DNA of 64,000 bases from CBDBJL01 sp965206365. GTDB taxonomy: Bacteria > Pseudomonadota > Alphaproteobacteria > JABAAW01 > JAHZMA01. The notes under the pieces were generated by a model, which worked only from the letters and a program-made list of their open reading frames with translations, ran no database searches and was not told where the DNA came from. Below, one piece after another: positions 27,372 to 37,179 of this stretch. The first letter of the stretch is position 1, and each line of letters begins with the position of its first letter. The DNA is taken from positions 62,001-126,000 of the forward strand of contig CBDBJL010000016.1 in the NCBI GenBank assembly GCA_965206365.1, given 5' to 3'. The translations under genes were made by a program, and so were the position numbers.

Positions 27372-28628
27372 TTACAAAAATAGCCAAAGTGGGTTTTCAA
27401 GATGTTGCTTTAATGCTGCCATAAATTGCGCGCCCACCACACCATCAATCACTCGATGATCTGCAGAAAGTGAAAGGGCAAGCAAATCTGCAGGCACCAG
27501 ATCGCCTGAGGCATCATAAATTGGCGTTTTCTTTGCCGCGCCTACTGCCAAAATTGCACCTTGAGGCGGGTTAATAATGGCTTTAAATTCATCAATACCA
27601 AACATTCCTAAATTACTAATCGAAAAACTTCCGCCCTCATAATCAATGGGTTGCAATTTTCCGGCGCGTGCGCGCGCCACAAGCTGTTTCATTTCATTGG
27701 CAATAAAAGCAATCGGTTTATTTTCAGCATCACGAATAATCGGCGTAATCAACCCCTTAGGCGATGCTACCGCAACCGAAATATCCGCACGTTGATAATA
27801 ATGAATCACATTGCCCAGCCAAGCCCCATTCGCATCTGGAACATCGCGCAACGCCAAAGCCGAAGCCTTAATCATGAAATCATTAACAGAAATTTTATCC
27901 GCTTTTTCTGGAAACCGAGAATTATATTCCGCCCGCAGAGCCAACAACGCAGTAATATTCGCCGATAATGTTACGTAAAAATGTGGCACTTCTTGTTTCG
28001 ATTGCACCAACCGACGCGCAATGGTTTTGCGAATATTATCCGGCTTAACCTCACGAAATTCAGGCATGGCAGAAAGAGCAACTGCGGTATACCCAATATT
28101 TACGGCTTTAACGCTCACCTGAGCCTTGGCGCGTTCAACATCAGCCAAGATAATGCGCCCATGCACCGCAGAACCTGTTATATTTTCTAAATTCAAATGA
28201 TATTCTTTTGCCATGCGCCGCGCCAACGGCGATGCAAAAATACGCTTCTCCTCCGCCAAAGGGCGAGAGGTGGGTGATTCCTGTACCCGCAAAGATGCTT
28301 GAACTTTTTCACGATCATCAGCCAATGCTGATCGTGACGATTTGGGCAATGTTACATCCACTTGCGCCAACGCCTCCGCAGTTTCACCCTCTTCTTGCAA
28401 AAGGGCAATCACCGTATTAATCTTAACCGCCTTGGTGCCATCACCAATAATAATCTTACCGAGAATGCCATCATCCACCGCCTCAACTTCCATCGTGGCT
28501 TTGTCGGTTTCAATTTCTACCAACAAATCGCCCAGTTTCACAAAATCACCTTCCTTTACCAACCAGCGCAATATTGTTCCCATTTCCATCGTTGGTGATA
28601 AGGCTGGCATCAGAATTTTGATTGCCAT
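27372..28628 (-). CDS. pdhC: Dihydrolipoamide acetyltransferase (E2 of pyruvate dehydrogenase)
   Basis: 418 aa. An N-terminal lipoyl domain carries the lipoylated Lys in ETDKATMEVEAVD (about residues 40-52). A peripheral-subunit-binding domain, FASPLARRMAKEYHLNLENI, lies near 130. The catalytic acetyltransferase domain ends with SADHRVIDGVVGAQF, whose His and Asp are the active-site residues. It transfers the acetyl group to CoA. Its start overlaps the pdhB stop by one base. Only one lipoyl domain is present on E2 here; the other is on PdhB. Confidence 0.97.
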   Translation of the reverse strand: MAIKILMPALSPTMEMGTILRWLVKEGDFVKLGDLLVEIETDKATMEVEAVDDGILGKIIIGDGTKAVKINTVIALLQEEGETAEALAQVDVTLPKSSRSALADDREKVQASLRVQESPTSRPLAEEKRIFASPLARRMAKEYHLNLENITGSAVHGRIILADVERAKAQVSVKAVNIGYTAVALSAMPEFREVKPDNIRKTIARRLVQSKQEVPHFYVTLSANITALLALRAEYNSRFPEKADKISVNDFMIKASALALRDVPDANGAWLGNVIHYYQRADISVAVASPKGLITPIIRDAENKPIAFIANEMKQLVARARAGKLQPIDYEGGSFSISNLGMFGIDEFKAIINPPQGAILAVGAAKKTPIYDASGDLVPADLLALSLSADHRVIDGVVGAQFMAALKQHLENPLWLFL

Positions 28629-30004
28629 TAATAGTTTCCCCCAACCAATTGCATCGCTGTTTCCACAATTTGTTCAATTTGTGGCAAAGCCGCTTTCTCT
28701 AAATTATTCGCATAAGGCAAAGGCACATCGACGCCCGCAATCCGTAGAATAGGTGCATCCAACCAGTCAAAAGCTTTCTCAATAATTTGCGCCGATATCT
28801 CAGAACCAATGCCAGCATAACCCCAGCCCTCTTCAATGGTAATGAGGCGGTGAGTGCGCTTTACAGATGCAATGATTGTCGCAATATCCAACGGGCGCAA
28901 GCTCCGCAAATCAATCACTTCTGCCGAAATTCCTTGTTGCAAAAGCTGCTCTGCGGCTTGCAATGCCTTGCCTACCGACAAAGAAAACGTTGCTAGGGTA
29001 ACATCTGTGCCCGTACGAACAATGTTGGCTTTACCAATCGGAACCGTATAATCATCATTTTGAGGAATGAGAAAATGTTCACCATAAAGCAACTCATGTT
29101 CTAAAAAAATCACCGGAGAATGATCTCGAATTGCTGATTTCAGTAATCCTTTCGCATCTGCACCCGAATAAGGTGCCACCACTTTTAACCCCGGGCAATG
29201 CGCATACCAGCTAGCATAACATTGCGAATGTTGCGCTGCAACCCGTGCTGCAGCACCATTAGGTCCACGAAAAACAATCGGACAATGCACAAGCCCCCCC
29301 GACATATAAAGTGTTTTTGCCGCCGAATTAATAATTTGATCCATGGCTTGCATTGCAAAATTAAAGGTCATAAATTCTACAATCGGACGAAGCCCGCCAA
29401 AAGCCGCACCCACCGCAAGACCGGTAAAACCATGTTCAGTAATTGGAGTATCAATCACCCGCCCGGCACCAAATTCTTCCAATAATTTTTGACTCACCTT
29501 ATAGGCACCTTGATAAACTGCCACTTCTTCACCCATTAAAAACACTTGGTCATCGCGGCGCATTTCCTCGGCAATCGCATCGCGCAAAGCTTCCCGCAAA
29601 GTTAATTTCTCCACCTTTTCTTCTGGCAATGAAACATTGATAGCGGGCTGGGGCGTAGGTTGTTTCGCCACAATTTTTGCCGAAGATCCGGTGGAATCAC
29701 CTTTTAAGTTAACCTTAGGAAGATCCCCTGGTAAATCCCCTGGCAAGTTCGATAATTCTTCTCCCTCTTCTAACAACAGCGCAATCGGAGTGTTAATCGC
29801 AACATTTTCACTGCCATCTGCCAGCAGAATTTTTCCTAAAACACCTTCATCTGTTGCTTCAATTTCCATTGTTGCTTTATCAGTTTCAATTTCCACCAAC
29901 AAATCCCCTGATTGGATCCTATCGCCTTCTTTTACCAACCAACTTGATATGGTGCCAGTTTCCATTGTTGGCGATAAGGCTGGCATTAAAATTTTAATCG
30001 GCAT
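28628..30004 (-). CDS. pdhB: Pyruvate dehydrogenase E1 beta subunit with N-terminal lipoyl domain
   Basis: 458 aa from ATG 30004 (MPIKILMPALSPTMETG), preceded by GGAG about 8 nt upstream and overlapping the pdhA stop by 11 nt. A lipoyl domain (about 1-80; ETDKATMEIEATDEG) is fused to the E1-beta catalytic and transketolase domains (LREALRDAIAEEM, VFLMGEEVAVYQGAYKV, TPITEHGFTGLAVGAA). The fused lipoyl domain is typical of alphaproteobacterial PdhB. With PdhA it decarboxylates pyruvate and acetylates lipoyl groups. Confidence 0.97.
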   Translation of the reverse strand: MPIKILMPALSPTMETGTISSWLVKEGDRIQSGDLLVEIETDKATMEIEATDEGVLGKILLADGSENVAINTPIALLLEEGEELSNLPGDLPGDLPKVNLKGDSTGSSAKIVAKQPTPQPAINVSLPEEKVEKLTLREALRDAIAEEMRRDDQVFLMGEEVAVYQGAYKVSQKLLEEFGAGRVIDTPITEHGFTGLAVGAAFGGLRPIVEFMTFNFAMQAMDQIINSAAKTLYMSGGLVHCPIVFRGPNGAAARVAAQHSQCYASWYAHCPGLKVVAPYSGADAKGLLKSAIRDHSPVIFLEHELLYGEHFLIPQNDDYTVPIGKANIVRTGTDVTLATFSLSVGKALQAAEQLLQQGISAEVIDLRSLRPLDIATIIASVKRTHRLITIEEGWGYAGIGSEISAQIIEKAFDWLDAPILRIAGVDVPLPYANNLEKAALPQIEQIVETAMQLVGGNY

Positions 30005-30986
30005 GATTATTCTCCACCGCATAAACATCAGTATCAAGCTCGGTCAAATCAGGCTCGGATGCGTTTTGCGCAAATTCTGCAGCCTCAACAACTTTGGCGC
30101 GAATCTTTTGTTCCATTTGTTTTAATTCTTGTTCATTCGCAAAATTTTTCTCCAAAATTCTCGCTTTCACCATGCTAAGAGCATCATGATTTTCTTTCAT
30201 ATCTTGCACTTCTGTTTTCGGGCGATATTTGGCGGGATCCGACATAGAATGCCCGCGATAACGATAAGTCATCATCTCGACAATCGTAGGGCCTCCACCT
30301 TTTCTTACCTTATCAACAATCCTTTTCATGGCAGCATAGACCAGCTCTACATCCATACCATCCACTTGTTCACCTTGGATCCCATAGGCAACCCCGCGAT
30401 GATAAAGATCCGTACGTGCCGAAGCCCGCTCCACAGAAGTACCCATACCATAATGATTATTTTCAATCACATAAATAATTGGCAATTGCCATAAACCCGC
30501 CATATTAAAGGCCTCGTAAACTTGCCCTTGATTGGCGGCACCATCACCAAAATAACATACAGCAACCCCGCCATCTTTGCGATAATGATGCCCAAAAGCT
30601 AGCCCCGTGCCAATCGGCACTTGCGCAGCAACAATGCCATGTCCGCCATAGAAACCTTTTTCCGGAGAAAACATATGCATCGAGCCGCCCTTACCACGCG
30701 AACAACCCGCAGCGCGCCCCAATAATTCAGCCATAATTTCATTCATGCTGATTCCAGCTAACAAAGCATGCCCATGATCCCGATAAGAGGTAAGGGTAGA
30801 ATCACCAGCGCGCAAAGCCGCCTGGGTACCAACGGCAACGGCTTCCTGCCCAATATAAAGATGGCAAAAACCACCAATTAACCCCATACCATAAAGCTGA
30901 CCGACTTTTTCTTCAAAGCGCCGTATTTCCAACATTTGCTGGTAAAATTCAATAAGTTTTTCCCTTTTAAGATTCATAGCTACCAT
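29994..30986 (-). CDS. pdhA: Pyruvate dehydrogenase E1 alpha subunit
   Basis: About 330 aa from ATG 30986. The open frame extends to 31031, but the family begins near KREKLIEFYQQMLEIRRFEE, and a GGGG stretch lies just before 30986. The thiamine-diphosphate motif is GDGAANQGQVYEAFNMAGLW through ENN (about residues 160-185). The phosphorylation-loop region is YRYRGHSMSDPAKYR. It is second in the ftsB-pdhA-pdhB-pdhC-lpdA operon and overlaps pdhB. Confidence 0.97.
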   Translation of the reverse strand: MVAMNLKREKLIEFYQQMLEIRRFEEKVGQLYGMGLIGGFCHLYIGQEAVAVGTQAALRAGDSTLTSYRDHGHALLAGISMNEIMAELLGRAAGCSRGKGGSMHMFSPEKGFYGGHGIVAAQVPIGTGLAFGHHYRKDGGVAVCYFGDGAANQGQVYEAFNMAGLWQLPIIYVIENNHYGMGTSVERASARTDLYHRGVAYGIQGEQVDGMDVELVYAAMKRIVDKVRKGGGPTIVEMMTYRYRGHSMSDPAKYRPKTEVQDMKENHDALSMVKARILEKNFANEQELKQMEQKIRAKVVEAAEFAQNASEPDLTELDTDVYAVENNHAD

Positions 30987-31047
30987 GATACCCCGCAACA
31001 TCCCTGCTTTACTAATGACCAATTTATACAATAAACAAATCAGAAAA

Positions 31048-31374
31048 TCAATTTATTGGATATAAAATTACTTTTTCGCTTGGGTCAGTCAACATTAACA
31101 AATTACGAGCTTTCTCTTCTAAAAGCTCACGATCCAGGGTATCAGGGCGTAAAAGCTGAGCTTCACGTTGAACGTGAATGCGTCTTTGTTTTAAGATAAA
31201 TGCCTTTTCTTGCAAATGTAGCGCGCGCGCTTCTAGGTTTTTGCGTCCTGAAATCGAATTCTCAGAGTAAAACATATGATGCATAATATAAATGATAAAC
31301 GCGATTAACAAAAATGCCGACAAATAAAACCGACCATTATTGCGCAAAGAAAAATAAATATCCATAGTAACCAT
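31048..31374 (-). CDS. ftsB: FtsB/DivIC-like septum formation protein
   Basis: 108 aa. One N-terminal membrane helix (about residues 17-33, YLSAFLLIAFIIYIM) is followed by a coiled coil (about 45-75) and a short conserved tail (LEEKARNLLMLTDPSEKVI). This is the bitopic FtsB/DivIC layout; FtsB joins FtsL and FtsQ in the divisome. Position immediately before pdhA is conserved in alphaproteobacteria and supports the call. ATG at 31374 or 31365 may be the start. Sequence conservation in this family is low. Confidence 0.85.
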   Translation of the reverse strand: MVTMDIYFSLRNNGRFYLSAFLLIAFIIYIMHHMFYSENSISGRKNLEARALHLQEKAFILKQRRIHVQREAQLLRPDTLDRELLEEKARNLLMLTDPSEKVILYPIN

Positions 31375-31435
31375 TATGAATCACAAACAAAGGATGCGGT
31401 CAAGAGATTTTTATTTTTGAAACCGAATTTTTTGC

Positions 31436-31463
31436 TTGTTATATAGGACTAGTTTGGTATTAT
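31436..31463 (+). promoter_or_regulatory. Candidate promoter of the suf operon
   Basis: TTGTTA (31436-31441) and TATTAT (31458-31463) with 16-bp spacing. The sequence between them includes ATAGGACTAGT, loosely like half of an IscR-type operator, which would place a regulator site over the promoter as expected for Rrf2 autoregulation. An inferred transcription start near 31470 fits the TTG start at 31500. Confidence 0.35.
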
Positions 31464-31499
31464 ATAGTTTCATTTTACATGAAAATTGGAGATTGTTTT

Positions 31500-32009
31500 T
31501 TGCTGAAAATAAGTCGGCTTGCTGATTACGCTATTGTTTTACTGTGCGAGATGGTAACGCACCAAAGATGGAGCTATTTGGGTGATAATTTACCCGAAAA
31601 AATGCCAGAAAAAATATTGGGGGAAACCACCCTAACCGCAAGCTATCTTGCACAACAAACTCGTATCCCGCTAACGACAGTTGCAAAAATATTGAAAATT
31701 CTTAACCAAAATAAAATTCTAGCCTCGAAACGTGGCGCGCAAGGTGGTTATTTTTTACGGCAAGATGCGAATAAAATTTCACTTGCGGAAATTTTGATTG
31801 CCATTGAAGGTCCGGTAGCTTTGACAGATTGCATTCAAAGTGATAATGAGACCCAGTGTAATATGATTAATTTCTGTCCACTTTCAACGAGATGGTCACA
31901 GCTTAACCGCGAGATTGAAAAAGTTTTCCAAAATATGAGCTTAGCGCAAATGCAGTTAGATATTTTTTCAGCCCCCATACCTACAGTTCATAAGGAACAT
32001 AATCTATGA
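31500..32009 (+). CDS. Rrf2-family regulator of the suf operon
   Basis: 169 aa from TTG 31500, chosen because GGAGA lies 7 nt upstream and translation then begins at the family's usual LLKISRLADYAIVLL. An in-frame ATG at 31479 has no ribosome binding site. A winged-helix DNA-binding domain (TRIPLTTVAKILKILNQ, RGAQGGYFL) is followed by three cysteines in C-x8-C-x5-C (CIQSDNETQC, NMINFC), positioned like the IscR/SufR cluster ligands but with wider first spacing. It probably senses Fe-S status and controls the operon it leads. Its stop overlaps sufB (ATGA). Confidence 0.9.
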   Translation: MLKISRLADYAIVLLCEMVTHQRWSYLGDNLPEKMPEKILGETTLTASYLAQQTRIPLTTVAKILKILNQNKILASKRGAQGGYFLRQDANKISLAEILIAIEGPVALTDCIQSDNETQCNMINFCPLSTRWSQLNREIEKVFQNMSLAQMQLDIFSAPIPTVHKEHNL

Positions 32010-33463
32010 GTAATGCCAGCGTTGCCACGATCGAGCAAGTGGAAGAGCTAAATCAAAGCTATAAATACGGCTTTGTTACCGATATTGCATGCGAAGAGTT
32101 TCCAATTGGGTTAAATGAAGATATTGTCTCCATGATTTCAAAACGTAAAAACGAGCCGCAATGGTTGCTTGATTATCGCCTGAAAGCATTTCGACGATTT
32201 GAAAAATTAACGCCCCCTAATTGGGCAAAACTTAATATTGCGCCGATTGATTATCAAGCCATTCGCTATTATGCTGCCCCCAAACGCCCCGAGGATATGC
32301 CAAAATCATTGGATGAAGTAGATCCTAAATTATTGGAAACTTATCATAAATTAGGGATTTCGATCCAAGAACAAGAAATTTTGGCTGGGGTTGCGGTAGA
32401 TGTTGTCTTTGATTCTGTTTCAGTGGCAACCACCTATCAGGAGAAATTGAAAAAAGAGGGCATTATTTTTTGTTCGTTTTCACAGGCTGTGCAGGAATAT
32501 CCTGAATGGGTGCAAAAATATTTAGGCTCTGTTGTTCCTTTTAACGATAATTATTTTGCCTGCCTCAATGCTGCCGTTTTCACAGATGGCTCCTTTGTTT
32601 ATATCCCCGAAGGCACAAATTGCCCAATGGAGCTTTCTACCTATTTCCGCATTAATGCCGAAAATAGCGGACAATTTGAGCGAACTTTAATCATTGCCGA
32701 TAAAGGCGCAAAAGTTAGTTATTTGGAAGGTTGCACCGCACCCATGCGCGATGAAAACCAATTGCACGCTGCAGTTGTAGAATTAGTTGCTTTAGAAAAA
32801 GCCGATATCAAATATTCTACTGTGCAAAACTGGTATCCTGGCGATGAAAATGGAAAAGGTGGGATTTATAATTTTGTTACGAAACGGGGGTTATGCCGTG
32901 GAGATCATGCAAAAATCATGTGGACTCAAGTAGAAACAGGCTCAGCGATCACCTGGAAATACCCCTCTTGTATTTTGCAAGGTGATTATTCTTCAGGAGA
33001 ATTTTATTCTGTTGCCATCACCAATAATTACCAACAAGCCGATACCGGTACGAAGATGTTACATATTGGCAAAGGAACAAAATCACGAATCATTGCGAAA
33101 GGCATTTCTGCCGGGCGCGCCGAACAAACCTATCGAGGCTTGGTTAAAATTATGCCTAACGCCAAAAATGCTCGTAATTTTACCCAATGTGATTCCTTAC
33201 TGATTGGCGATAAATGTGGTGCCCACACCATCCCCTATATCGAACAAGAAACTTGTTATGCCATGGTAGAACATGAAGCCACAACCAGTCGTATCAGTGA
33301 AGACCAGCTATTTTATTGCCAACAGCGCGGTGTGGATGAAGAAAGCGCAACCGCTTTAATCGTTAATGGTTTTTGCCGTGAAGTCATGAAAACTCTGCCC
33401 ATGGAATTTGCAGTGGAAGCTCAAAAACTCATTGGGATCAGTTTGGAAGGTTCTGTAGGCTAG
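32006..33463 (+). CDS. sufB: Fe-S cluster assembly scaffold SufB
   Basis: 485 aa, full length. SufB forms the SufBC2D scaffold on which Fe-S clusters are built. Family signatures include KNEPQWLLDYRLKAFR near residue 50, GVAVDVVFDSVSV, FVYIPEGTNCPMELSTYFRI and, near the C-terminus, IGDKCGAHTIPYIE and EHEATTSRISEDQLFY with the conserved Glu/His region; a conserved Cys is in SYLEGCTAP. It starts inside the stop of the Rrf2 gene. Confidence 0.98.
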   Translation: MSNASVATIEQVEELNQSYKYGFVTDIACEEFPIGLNEDIVSMISKRKNEPQWLLDYRLKAFRRFEKLTPPNWAKLNIAPIDYQAIRYYAAPKRPEDMPKSLDEVDPKLLETYHKLGISIQEQEILAGVAVDVVFDSVSVATTYQEKLKKEGIIFCSFSQAVQEYPEWVQKYLGSVVPFNDNYFACLNAAVFTDGSFVYIPEGTNCPMELSTYFRINAENSGQFERTLIIADKGAKVSYLEGCTAPMRDENQLHAAVVELVALEKADIKYSTVQNWYPGDENGKGGIYNFVTKRGLCRGDHAKIMWTQVETGSAITWKYPSCILQGDYSSGEFYSVAITNNYQQADTGTKMLHIGKGTKSRIIAKGISAGRAEQTYRGLVKIMPNAKNARNFTQCDSLLIGDKCGAHTIPYIEQETCYAMVEHEATTSRISEDQLFYCQQRGVDEESATALIVNGFCREVMKTLPMEFAVEAQKLIGISLEGSVG

Positions 33464-33501
33464 ACAGAAGCAAAACTGAACAATAAACGGAGACACTATC
33501 A

Positions 33502-34251
33502 ATGCTAACTCTTGAAAATCTTGCCTGCTCTATTGAGGAACAACCAATTTTGCGTGGAATTAACTTAAACATTAACCAGGGTGAAATCCATGCAATTATG
33601 GGGCCAAATGGCTCGGGTAAAAGTACCCTAGCTAACCTACTTGCAGGGCATAATGCCTATAAAATAACTGCTGGCACGGCAAATTTTAAGGATGAAAATT
33701 TGCTAGAAATGGATGTTTCACAGCGCGCTTTAAAAGGTTTATTTCTGGCATTTCAATATCCAATCGCCCTGCCAGGCGTTACTTGCACGCATTTTTTACG
33801 CGAAGCCTTAAATGCCAAGGCGAAATATACCCAAGAACCGAATATTGATGCTTTAAATTTTGCCAAACAAATCCGCACCCTAGCCCCCGAATTGGGGATT
33901 AGCACCGAGATGCTGAAACGTGGTGTTAATGATGGTTTTTCCGGGGGCGAGAAAAAACGTTTTGAGGTTCTGCAAATGCGGATTCTTCAGCCAAATTTGA
34001 TCATTATGGACGAAACCGATTCTGGGCTAGATATTGATGCGCTAAAATTAATTGCTAATTGCGTGAATAACCTTCGAAGTGCCAACCGCTCCTTTCTAAT
34101 TATCACCCATTATCAAAGATTGCTAGATTATATCACCCCCGATCAAATCCATGTGATGGCACAAGGTAAAATTATTAAATCTGGCGATGCCTCACTTGCG
34201 AAGCAACTAGAACAAGAAGGTTATAATAATATTGTTCGGGAAAATACGTAA
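33502..34251 (+). CDS. sufC: Fe-S cluster assembly ATPase SufC
   Basis: 249 aa ABC-type ATPase of the SufBC2D complex. Walker A is GPNGSGKSTLANLLAG (about residues 34-49), the SufC signature is FSGGEKKRFEVLQM, and Walker B is LIIMDETDSGLDIDAL, with the H-loop in LIITHYQRLLDY. GGAGA precedes ATG. The sufD ATG follows the stop directly. Confidence 0.98.
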   Translation: MLTLENLACSIEEQPILRGINLNINQGEIHAIMGPNGSGKSTLANLLAGHNAYKITAGTANFKDENLLEMDVSQRALKGLFLAFQYPIALPGVTCTHFLREALNAKAKYTQEPNIDALNFAKQIRTLAPELGISTEMLKRGVNDGFSGGEKKRFEVLQMRILQPNLIIMDETDSGLDIDALKLIANCVNNLRSANRSFLIITHYQRLLDYITPDQIHVMAQGKIIKSGDASLAKQLEQEGYNNIVRENT

Positions 34252-35496
34252 ATGTTGCTTGAAAAAATAAAATTGCAAAATAATTTGCCGAATTGGCAAT
34301 TACCCACCCGCAAGGCCGAGCCATGGCGCTATAGTTCGATTCCCAATTTTTTTACCAATAACAAATTTTGCCTGAATCCAAACATCAATAGCAATGAGGC
34401 TGAAACTGCAGCGAAAATGGCGGTTTGCAAAAACTCATTGGCGCAAGCCAATATTCTTGATCCGATCTTGATTTTTTGGGGCATGAATACGGCTCTTCCC
34501 AAGATTCCCGGTATGAAATTACATTACCAACACCGTGAACCTAGCCACTTTCTTGCCCATTCACCCTTTGTTGATTTAAATCAAAATTTAGCTGAAGATG
34601 GCTTATTCATTGAAATTGAACAACCGATACACCAACCGATCTTTTTTATTTATGGCGTAACCAACGTAAAGAGCACCGATGAAGAGCATTTGCCATGCAC
34701 ACAACCTTATTTGCAAATTACATTGCAAAAAAATACCAAGGCCACCTTGGTTGAATGGGTAACCGGCACCCATTTTAGCAATGCTTTGTTTGATTTTAAG
34801 CTCGCTGAAAATAGCCATCTGCAGCATTATGTTACCTCAGATTTTCAGAATCACTTCAATAGCAAACCGTGTCATATTGGGAATATCAGTGTCTCATGTG
34901 CAAAACACGCTGATTATCACCATCTTTCCCTATGGCAAAATATCAATGCCAACAAAACTCCAAATACCCAGATGCAAATTCGTCGTGATGCCCATATCAA
35001 ACTTACCGGTGAGCAAAGCCATGTTTATTTTGGTGGTATCGCAACATTAAATGGCGAGAGTCACCTAGAAAATGTAAGTTTAATTGAGCATTTAGCCGAA
35101 AATACAAGCACCGATGAAGAATTTCGCAATATCATTACTGACAATGCGATCAACAGTTTTCAGGGGAAAATTATTGTGCATCCCGATGCCCAAAAAACTG
35201 AAGGCTATCAAATGAGCCGTTGTTTGATGCTAAGCGACACTTGCCGTGCCAATCATAAGCCTGAATTAGAAATTTATGCCGATGATGTTAAATGTTCGCA
35301 TGGCTCTACAATTGGCGCGCCTGATTTGGAACAATTATTTTACCTGCAATCACGAGGATTCTGTAAAAAAGATGCCCTAAATTTAATTTGCCAAGGGTTT
35401 TTCATCGAAATGCTAGAAAAAATTAAATCGCCTGAACTGAAACAATTTTTTACCACACAAATATTTCCTGGGCTTAAAATTAACGATGATGATTAG
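34252..35496 (+). CDS. sufD: Fe-S cluster assembly protein SufD
   Basis: 414 aa, SufB paralogue that pairs with it in SufBC2D. The N-terminus LPTRKAEPWRYSSIPNFF is the SufD pattern. The C-terminal half has the beta-helix SufB/D fold (SFQGKIIVHPDAQKTEGYQ, VKCSHGSTIGAPDLEQLFYL) with a conserved His in CSHG. It abuts sufC (TAAATG) and overlaps sufS by 11 nt. Confidence 0.97.
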   Translation: MLLEKIKLQNNLPNWQLPTRKAEPWRYSSIPNFFTNNKFCLNPNINSNEAETAAKMAVCKNSLAQANILDPILIFWGMNTALPKIPGMKLHYQHREPSHFLAHSPFVDLNQNLAEDGLFIEIEQPIHQPIFFIYGVTNVKSTDEEHLPCTQPYLQITLQKNTKATLVEWVTGTHFSNALFDFKLAENSHLQHYVTSDFQNHFNSKPCHIGNISVSCAKHADYHHLSLWQNINANKTPNTQMQIRRDAHIKLTGEQSHVYFGGIATLNGESHLENVSLIEHLAENTSTDEEFRNIITDNAINSFQGKIIVHPDAQKTEGYQMSRCLMLSDTCRANHKPELEIYADDVKCSHGSTIGAPDLEQLFYLQSRGFCKKDALNLICQGFFIEMLEKIKSPELKQFFTTQIFPGLKINDDD

Positions 35497-36724
35497 GCCT
35501 GATATCCGTGCTGATTTTCCTTTACTCCAAAACCATCGCGACTTAATTTTTTTTGATAGTGCCGCTTCCGCACAAAAACCTAAGCTGGTGATCAATGCCA
35601 TGAATGATATGATGCAAAAGCATTACGCCAACATCCATCGTGGGCAATACCAACTCTCGGCCAATGCAACCGAAAGATATGAACAAGCCCGCACCCGCAT
35701 GGCAAATTTTATCGGTGCCTCTGCAGCTGAGGAAATTATTTTTACCCGTAACGCCACCGAAAGCCTTAACCTGCTAAGCTATAGCTTAAGCGAGACCATC
35801 TTGCAAGCGGGTGATTGCATTGTTAGCTCGCCCCTTGAACATCACTCTAATTTTGTGCCTTGGCAACGGGCAGCAAAACGCCATCACGCACAGTTTAAGC
35901 TGTGCCCCTTAAACTCAGATCAGCTATCGCTTAATCTCAATGCTTTGGAAAATATTTTCCAACAAAATCGAGTCAAAATTGTCACCCTCACCCATATCAG
36001 CAATATTTGTGGTGCGATCCTACCCATTGCCGAAATTGCGAAACTAGCACATCGTTACGGGGCTTTACTGGTGGTGGATGGCGCGCAAGCCGCACCACAT
36101 ATACCGCTGAATATGCAAGATTTAGAGGCTGATTTTTATATTTTTACCGGACACAAACTCTATGGGCCCAGTGCCATTGGGGTGCTTTATGGAAAGAGCG
36201 AACATCTAAACGCCATGCCCCCTTTTTTAAGCGGTGGCGGAATGGTTACCCATGTTGATGATTTGTCTTCCAGCTATGCCTTACCCCCTACACGTTTTGA
36301 AGCAGGAACTCCGCCCATTATCGAGGCAATCGGGCTACACGCTGCACTTGATTATATTACCCAAATTAGCTTTGATGCCATTCTTGCACATGAAAATCAA
36401 CTTAATCAGACCCTATTTACGCTAATAGAAAACCGCCCATTCATACAATTAGTCGGTAATAATCGTACACGCGCAAGCGTATTTGGCTTTAATTTACAAG
36501 ATAAAAATGGCAATGTAGCGCAAGCTAACGATGTTGCTACCCTATTGGATGAACAACAAATTGCCGTTCGCGCCGGGCATCATTGCGCCCAGCCTTTTCT
36601 GCGCTATCTTGGAATTAATGCATGCGTTCGAGCCTCTTTTGGGCTTTATAACACGATTGCTGAATTAGAAACATTTGCCAAAGCCCTCGATAAAACTGCA
36701 AAAATATTGAAATTATTAGATTAA
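35486..36724 (+). CDS. sufS: Cysteine desulfurase SufS
   Basis: 412 aa PLP enzyme that strips sulfur from cysteine for cluster assembly. The PLP Lys is in FYIFTGHKLYGPSAIGVLYG and the conserved His in DGAQAAPH. The sulfur-accepting Cys is in VRAGHHCAQPFLRYLG (about residue 366). RGQYQLSANATERYE near residue 52 is class II (SufS) pattern. No sufE or sufU is seen in the window, so the sulfur carrier must be elsewhere or absent. Confidence 0.97.
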   Translation: MMIRPDIRADFPLLQNHRDLIFFDSAASAQKPKLVINAMNDMMQKHYANIHRGQYQLSANATERYEQARTRMANFIGASAAEEIIFTRNATESLNLLSYSLSETILQAGDCIVSSPLEHHSNFVPWQRAAKRHHAQFKLCPLNSDQLSLNLNALENIFQQNRVKIVTLTHISNICGAILPIAEIAKLAHRYGALLVVDGAQAAPHIPLNMQDLEADFYIFTGHKLYGPSAIGVLYGKSEHLNAMPPFLSGGGMVTHVDDLSSSYALPPTRFEAGTPPIIEAIGLHAALDYITQISFDAILAHENQLNQTLFTLIENRPFIQLVGNNRTRASVFGFNLQDKNGNVAQANDVATLLDEQQIAVRAGHHCAQPFLRYLGINACVRASFGLYNTIAELETFAKALDKTAKILKLLD

Positions 36725-36738
36725 AGGATATTTACAAA

Positions 36739-37116
36739 ATGGAACTGCATGATTTTATGCCAAGCACCGCCGAAGGCTACCAAGCCGAAGCGGGAACCTT
36801 ATCTAACACCCAAACCCCAATTGCGAAACAAGATGTGATTGCAGCCATGCAAACTGTACATGATCCCGAAATTCCCATCAATATTTATGATTTAGGTTTA
36901 ATCTATCACACTGATATTGACGCTTGTGGCAATGTTGCCATTCTTATGACCCTAACCGCACCGGCTTGCCCCGTTGCTGGGCAAATGCCCTATGATGTTG
37001 CCGAGGCGATCGCAAAAATTGCAAATATTGGGAAAGTTACAGTAACCTTAACCTGGGAACCGGCATGGAATCGCGAAATGATGTCGGAAGATGCCCGCCT
37101 GGTATTGGATATCTAG
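36739..37116 (+). CDS. sufT: SufT-like DUF59 (MIP18-family) protein
   Basis: 125 aa. The MIP18/DUF59 domain covers most of the protein: VIAAMQTVHDPEIPINIYDL with the conserved DPE, then LTAPACPVAGQMP carrying the conserved Cys, and VTLTWEPAWNREMMSEDAR at the end. SufT-type proteins aid Fe-S cluster maturation. AAAGGA lies about 10 nt before ATG. It is the fifth structural gene of the operon. Confidence 0.93.
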   Translation: MELHDFMPSTAEGYQAEAGTLSNTQTPIAKQDVIAAMQTVHDPEIPINIYDLGLIYHTDIDACGNVAILMTLTAPACPVAGQMPYDVAEAIAKIANIGKVTVTLTWEPAWNREMMSEDARLVLDI

Positions 37117-37179
37117 CCACCTTGGTTTTTGCAAAAACATACAAATATCTTGCATAGATAGTAGGAAAATAGTACATTA

